A DNA stretch of 24,511 bases from Utricularia gibba (lineage: Eukaryota > Streptophyta > Magnoliopsida > Lamiales > Lentibulariaceae). Below are positions 23,651-24,511 of this stretch, in pieces (the stretch's first letter is position 1; each line of letters begins with the position of its first letter). Made by a program: the position numbers and the translations under genes. Location: the NCBI GenBank assembly GCA_002189035.1, contig NEEC01000214.1, positions 1 to 24,511 of the forward strand, in the 5' to 3' direction. Under the pieces are notes generated by a model. It was not told the origin of the DNA. It did no database searches and saw nothing but the letters and a program-made list of their open reading frames with translations.

Positions 23651-24364
23651 GTGACGATGTGAAATTTCGGATTTCGAGATGATCATTTAAGATGCCATCG
23701 GTGTGTGGCTAGCCACAACCTCATGGTGGCCTCGTGCACTCTTCGGTATCGAGTGGATATCTTACAAATGGTGATGAGTCATGTTGCACAAAGCATACCA
23801 TTTCGAAGCTCGTTCCGAGCCAGTCTTTTTCGTGTTGAGAACTTGTTCGTCCGAGGAGCACAAATGCTCGAAAGATTGCCTTATATTAGCCTTCAGATGT
23901 GCAACGAAGTGGCCACCACGTTCGCGAAAATGTGACTCGGACACCTGACTCGGGCGAATGTGATTTTTGACATGCAAACATATGTATTTCATGTGACGAT
24001 GTGAAATTTCGGATTTCGAGATGATCATTTAAGATGCCGGGTGTGTGGCTAGCCACAACCTCATGGTGGCCTCGTGCACTCTTCGGTATCGAGTGGATAT
24101 CTTACAAATGGTGATGAGTCATGTTGCACAAAGCATACCATTTCGAAGCTCGTTCCGAGCCGGTCTTTTTTCGTGTGAGAACTTGTTCGTCCGAGGAGGC
24201 ACAAATGCTCGAAAGATTGCCTTATATTAGCCTTCAGATGTGCAACGAAGTGGCCACCACGTTCGCGAAAATGTGACTCGGACACCTGACTCGATGCGAA
24301 TGTGATTTTTGACATGCAAAACATATGTATTTCATGCGACGATGTGAAATTTCGGATTTCGAGA

Positions 24365-24511
24365 TGATCATTTAAGATGCCATCGGTGTGTGGCTAGCCA
24401 CAACCTCATGGTGGCCTCGTGCACTCTTCGGTATCGAGTGGATATCTTACAAATGGTGATGAGTCATGTTGCACAAAGCATACCATTTCGAAGCTCGTTC
24501 CGAGCCGTCTT
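24365..24511 (+). repeat. Partial satellite monomer at right window edge
   Basis: This is the first 147 bp of a right-type unit, from TGATCATTTAAG with the palindrome and ATACCATTTCG to GAGCCGTCTT in the variable linker, cut by the window end. The array continues beyond the window. Confidence 0.95.

Larger units (their letters stand above)
23334..23679 (+). repeat. Representative right-type monomer (346 bp)
   Basis: Chosen as a clean reference unit. In order it contains TGATCATTTA; the 14 bp palindrome at 23358-23371; TGGTGGCC (23378-23385), whose complement GGCCACCA recurs at 23566-23573; a small inverted repeat CACTC/GAGTG (23391-23395 and 23405-23409); TTTCGAAGCTCG and a GCTCG-TTC-CGAGC hairpin (23462-23474); the length-variable T-run linker (23473-23491); and the conserved core (23531-23650) with palindromes TTCGCGAA (23576-23583) and ACATATGT (23636-23643). 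I see no convincing internal dimer. Confidence 0.9.
14403..24364 (+). repeat. Right block: 29 homogeneous monomers
   Basis: Starts are 14403, 14747, 15093, 15434, 15775, 16118, 16456, 16800, 17144, 17489, 17835, 18180, 18524, 18866, 19213, 19561, 19905, 20245, 20580, 20923, 21269, 21612, 21958, 22303, 22645, 22989, 23334, 23680 and 24022. Lengths are 335-348 bp. Typical marks are TGTGGCTAGCCACA (all copies), TCTTACAAATGG, AAAGCATACCATTTCG and a T-run linker ending CGTGTGAG or CGTGTGGAG. Variable sites are GATGCCATCGG versus GATGCATCGG, linker type, CGGGACACC/CGGACACC/CAGGACACC, and CATGCGACG versus CATGTGACG. Units at 15434, 16800, 19213 and 21269 have a TCTTCTTTCGTGT linker like the left block. 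Lower divergence than the left block suggests more recent amplification or stronger homogenisation. Confidence 0.95.
1..24511 (+). repeat. Tandem satellite DNA array, ~345 bp monomer, entire window
   Basis: Every part of the window can be read as copies of one ~345 bp unit in direct head-to-tail order. The phasing motif TGATCATTTA recurs at intervals mostly of 334-348 bp. No copy is inverted and no unrelated sequence longer than a few tens of bases interrupts the array. Both window ends fall inside monomers, so the true array is longer. The open frames present are short and recur at monomer periodicity in all six frames; frame-shifting indels occur in most copies, which is not what selection on a protein would leave. 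By general knowledge such arrays are constitutive heterochromatin, often centromeric or subtelomeric; the location here is inference. The family is not one I recognise, and the host is probably a plant but not proven. Confidence 0.98.

Noticed and set aside
218-24324. Many short open reading frames (about 60-180 codons) with recurring peptides on both strands
   Set aside because: They recur at monomer spacing in several frames of both strands, change frame at indels, and have no recognisable domain or consistent start context. They are by-products of the satellite, not genes.
14403-24364. Monomer as an internal dimer of ~172 bp
   Set aside because: Comparing the two halves by eye gives only short matches such as GTGGCC and GCACAAA; there is no consistent alignment. 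A self-alignment of the consensus would settle it.
1-24511. CRISPR array
   Set aside because: The repeat unit is ~345 bp with no short direct repeat alternating with unique spacers, and no cas-like gene is present.
1-24511. CENP-B box (TTCGnnnnAnnCGGG)
   Set aside because: I checked the TTCG occurrences in the consensus monomer on the + strand and the CCCG occurrence on the other; none fits the essential bases.
1-24511. Telomere repeats, LTR termini, tRNA or Pol III promoter boxes
   Set aside because: No runs of TTTAGGG or TTAGGG type, no long terminal repeats, and no tRNA-like A and B boxes were found in the monomer.
1-24511. Assignment to a named satellite family or species
   Set aside because: I do not recognise the monomer with certainty; a similarity search of the 346 bp unit at 23334-23679 against repeat and genome databases would decide it.

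Overview
The whole 24.5 kb window is one open-ended tandem satellite DNA array. A unit of about 345 bp repeats head-to-tail, always in the same orientation, and the array runs off both ends. I see no protein-coding gene, RNA gene, transposon, LTR, telomere repeat or unique flanking sequence. Short open frames occur in all six frames, but they are the same frames of the same monomer recurring every ~345 bp and breaking at indels, so none is annotated as a gene. I phased monomers on the BclI-type motif TGATCA followed by TTTA, which occurs once per intact unit.

Layout: (1) a partial monomer at 1-200. (2) A left block, 201-9342, of 27 monomers (294-346 bp, mean about 339 bp). Its first ten units are an older-looking 'CCC' subtype, and right-type variants appear progressively from about 3.6 kb. 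(3) A rearranged interval, about 9430-12800, where the unit shrinks to roughly 205-295 bp through many small deletions, with one out-of-order fragment and one 106 bp core duplication. (4) Four near-normal monomers, 12944-14314. (5) An 88 bp remnant, 14315-14402, made by one deletion with a 3 bp microhomology. (6) A homogeneous right block, 14403-24364, of 29 monomers (335-348 bp, mean about 343.5 bp), then a partial monomer to 24511.

Organism: the window indicates eukaryotic heterochromatin (centromeric, pericentromeric, subtelomeric or knob-like). A ~345 bp monomer is about two nucleosome lengths and is common among plant satellites. Most recurrent substitutions between copies are transitions at CpG, as expected for a heavily methylated genome. 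Together these favour a plant, but some beetles and other animals have similar satellites, and I do not recognise the monomer as a named family.

There is no operon-like gene cooperation to describe. The interest lies in the array itself: a sharp switch of subtype at one deletion junction, a ~120 bp core that survives where the rest of the monomer is eroded, a 14 bp perfect palindrome that is sporadic on the left and present in every right-block copy, and an irregular 6-7 monomer recurrence of variant types. Many inter-copy differences are 1-3 bp indels in short runs, so long-read consensus error is a serious alternative for part of the variation, above all in the rearranged interval.
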